Assembly: GCA_029056365.1 (NCBI GenBank)
Contig: JAIDBM010000284.1
Span: forward strand, 1 to 25,536
DNA: 25,536 nt
DNA from: Muribaculaceae bacterium
GTDB lineage: Bacteria > Bacteroidota > Bacteroidia > Bacteroidales > Muribaculaceae
Reading direction: 5' to 3'
Below, one piece after another: positions 24,142 to 25,536 of this stretch. A model generated the notes under the pieces. That model worked only from the letters and a program-made list of their open reading frames with translations. It was not told the DNA's origin and ran no database searches. Position 1 is the stretch's first letter; each line of letters opens with the position of its first letter. A program made the translations under genes and the position numbers.

Positions 24142-25059
24142 ATGAGTCAGTTTTCAATCAATATTCTCGGGTGCGGCTCCGCTACTCCGACAGCTTTCCA
24201 CAACCCCAGCGCCCAGGCAGTAGAATACCGCGGACAACTGATGCTCGTGGACTGCGGCGAAGGCGCCCAGGCAATGATGCGGCGGATGCGTCTGAAATTC
24301 TCCCGTCTGAGCCATGTGTTTATCTCGCATCTGCACGGCGACCACTTTTTCGGACTGCCCGGACTGCTGTCGACACTCGACCTGCAGGATAAGAACGGCA
24401 CTGTTACCGTGCATGCGTTCGAAGCCGGACTTGACGTACTGCGCAAAACCATGGCAATTTTCTGCCCGGACCCCGGTTACGAGATTATCTATGAGCCCAT
24501 ACGCAATACCGAGGCGACAATTCTGGAAACCGATTCCCTTACCGTAGAGACCATACGGCTCAGCCATCGCGTGCCATGCGTAGGATTCATATTCCGCGAA
24601 AAACCCAAACTACGCCATATCAACGGCGAGATGGTCCGCTTCCACAACGTGCCGAACTACAAGATGGCCTCGCTCCGGCAAGGCGAGGATTTCATCCGGC
24701 CCGACGGAAGTGTGATTCCGAACAAATGTCTCACAACCGATGCCGACCCGGCAATGAGCTACGCCTATCTGAGCGACACGGCATACAACCCGGCGCTTGC
24801 CGAAAAAATACAGGGCGTGGATCTCCTTTTTCACGAGGCGACCTATGACGACGCATTCGACAAACTTGCCGGCAAATACGGGCATTCCACCGCCCGACAG
24901 GCCGCCATGACAGCTCGCGATGCCGGCGCAGGGCGCCTTATGCTCGGACACTTCTCCAAACGATACAACGGCAACGAGACCCTGCTGCTGGAACAGGCCC
25001 GCGAAGTATTTCCAAACACCATTCTCGCCCGCGAGGGACTTACAACACAGCTGATATGA
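24142..25059 (+). CDS. rnz: Ribonuclease Z
   Basis: A zinc-dependent endonuclease that removes the 3' trailer from tRNA precursors. It is a metallo-beta-lactamase fold: the motif HLHGDH (His63, His65, Asp67, His68) is present, preceded by VDCGEGAQ. Later ligands lie in LSDTAYNP and FHEATYDD, and the GHSTARQAA and LGHFSKRY blocks complete the tRNase Z pattern. At 305 aa it is the short (bacterial) form. The N-terminus SINILGCGSATPT aligns with other Bacteroidetes proteins, so the ATG is well placed. Its stop overlaps the tadA start as ATGA, coupling two tRNA-maturation enzymes. Confidence 0.96.
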   Translation: MSQFSINILGCGSATPTAFHNPSAQAVEYRGQLMLVDCGEGAQAMMRRMRLKFSRLSHVFISHLHGDHFFGLPGLLSTLDLQDKNGTVTVHAFEAGLDVLRKTMAIFCPDPGYEIIYEPIRNTEATILETDSLTVETIRLSHRVPCVGFIFREKPKLRHINGEMVRFHNVPNYKMASLRQGEDFIRPDGSVIPNKCLTTDADPAMSYAYLSDTAYNPALAEKIQGVDLLFHEATYDDAFDKLAGKYGHSTARQAAMTARDAGAGRLMLGHFSKRYNGNETLLLEQAREVFPNTILAREGLTTQLI

Positions 25060-25508
25060 TAGAACTCAATTCCGACGACCGCTATATGCGCATGGCTCTC
25101 GCCGAAGCCCGGGAAGCCCTGTCGAAGGGCGAGGTTCCCATCGGAGCCGTGGTGGTAAGTCCGCGCGGACGCATACTCGGCAGAGGCCATAACCTCACCG
25201 AAAGCCTCACCGATGTCACAGCCCATGCCGAAATGATAGCCATAAGCGCAGCCGCCCAGGCACTCGGCGGCAAATATCTGAGCGACTGCACGCTATATGT
25301 CACCGTGGAGCCATGCCTCATGTGCGCCGGAGCGATAGCCTGGAGCCAGGCCGGACGCATAGTATACGGCTGCGACGACGACAAGCGCGGATATTCCACG
25401 TTCACCTCGCGGCGTCCGTTTCATCCCCGGGCATCAGTCACAGGCGGCGTCCTCGCCGATGAATGCCGCGAACTCATGCAGGATTTTTTCAGGAGCCTCC
25501 GACCATAA
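25056..25508 (+). CDS. tadA: tRNA-specific adenosine deaminase
   Basis: Deaminates adenosine 34 to inosine in the anticodon of tRNA-Arg(ACG). The zinc site is complete: HAE with His57 and catalytic Glu59, and PCLMC with Cys87 and Cys90. The downstream block GCDDDKRGY is typical. At 150 aa it is full length. It overlaps rnz by 4 nt and is the last gene seen. The 28 nt that follow to the window edge contain no visible terminator. Confidence 0.95.
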   Translation: MIELNSDDRYMRMALAEAREALSKGEVPIGAVVVSPRGRILGRGHNLTESLTDVTAHAEMIAISAAAQALGGKYLSDCTLYVTVEPCLMCAGAIAWSQAGRIVYGCDDDKRGYSTFTSRRPFHPRASVTGGVLADECRELMQDFFRSLRP

Positions 25509-25536
25509 AACAAACAATCACAGCACCCTACAGCAA

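Overview
The window looks like chromosome from an anaerobic gut Bacteroidales, most likely a Muribaculaceae-type genome. The basis is a SusC/SusD outer-membrane pair, Bacteroidetes-type lipoproteins, a Bacteroidetes-style LptD and OmpA, moderate GC, little Shine-Dalgarno signal, and several matches to the Bacteroidetes sigma-ABfr -7 element TAnnTTTG. The family-level assignment is inference from gene content; no rRNA is present.

Region 1 (1-6144, minus strand) is a compact nutrient-uptake operon: susC, susD and a third surface lipoprotein, closed by a hairpin terminator at the left edge. No sensor, sigma/anti-sigma factor or glycoside hydrolase is visible with it. The leader upstream of susC carries a promoter match and two palindromes.

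Region 2 (6145-12051, minus strand) holds lptD (LPS export), an 856-bp non-coding stretch packed with palindromic repeats, an acyl-ACP thioesterase and an OmpA-family porin/anchor. The repeat stretch has eight copies of a 20-bp GC-rich hairpin arranged in two kinds of tandem unit, and is the most unusual object in the window.

Region 3 (12052-19442, minus strand) is metabolic. It runs purB, then pyrE, an SRPBCC-like protein, a Rieske-like lipoprotein, an SGNH hydrolase and an MBOAT acyltransferase as one tightly packed series, then transketolase with its own well-formed promoter. The MBOAT/SGNH pair suggests O-acylation of an envelope polymer. pyrE and purB are nucleotide synthesis, and tkt feeds ribose phosphate.

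Region 4 (19443-25536) starts from a divergent promoter region. A plus-strand operon (unknown lipoprotein, pepT, miaA) meets a minus-strand malic enzyme that lacks the usual C-terminal phosphotransacetylase domain. The two genes overlap tail to tail. A second divergent region (23879-24141) contains a terminator-like hairpin in the malic-enzyme leader and a promoter match almost touching the rnz start codon. rnz and tadA, both tRNA-processing genes, form the last plus-strand operon. With miaA, this end of the window is rich in tRNA maturation functions. No tRNA, rRNA, CRISPR array, transposase or phage gene was seen.
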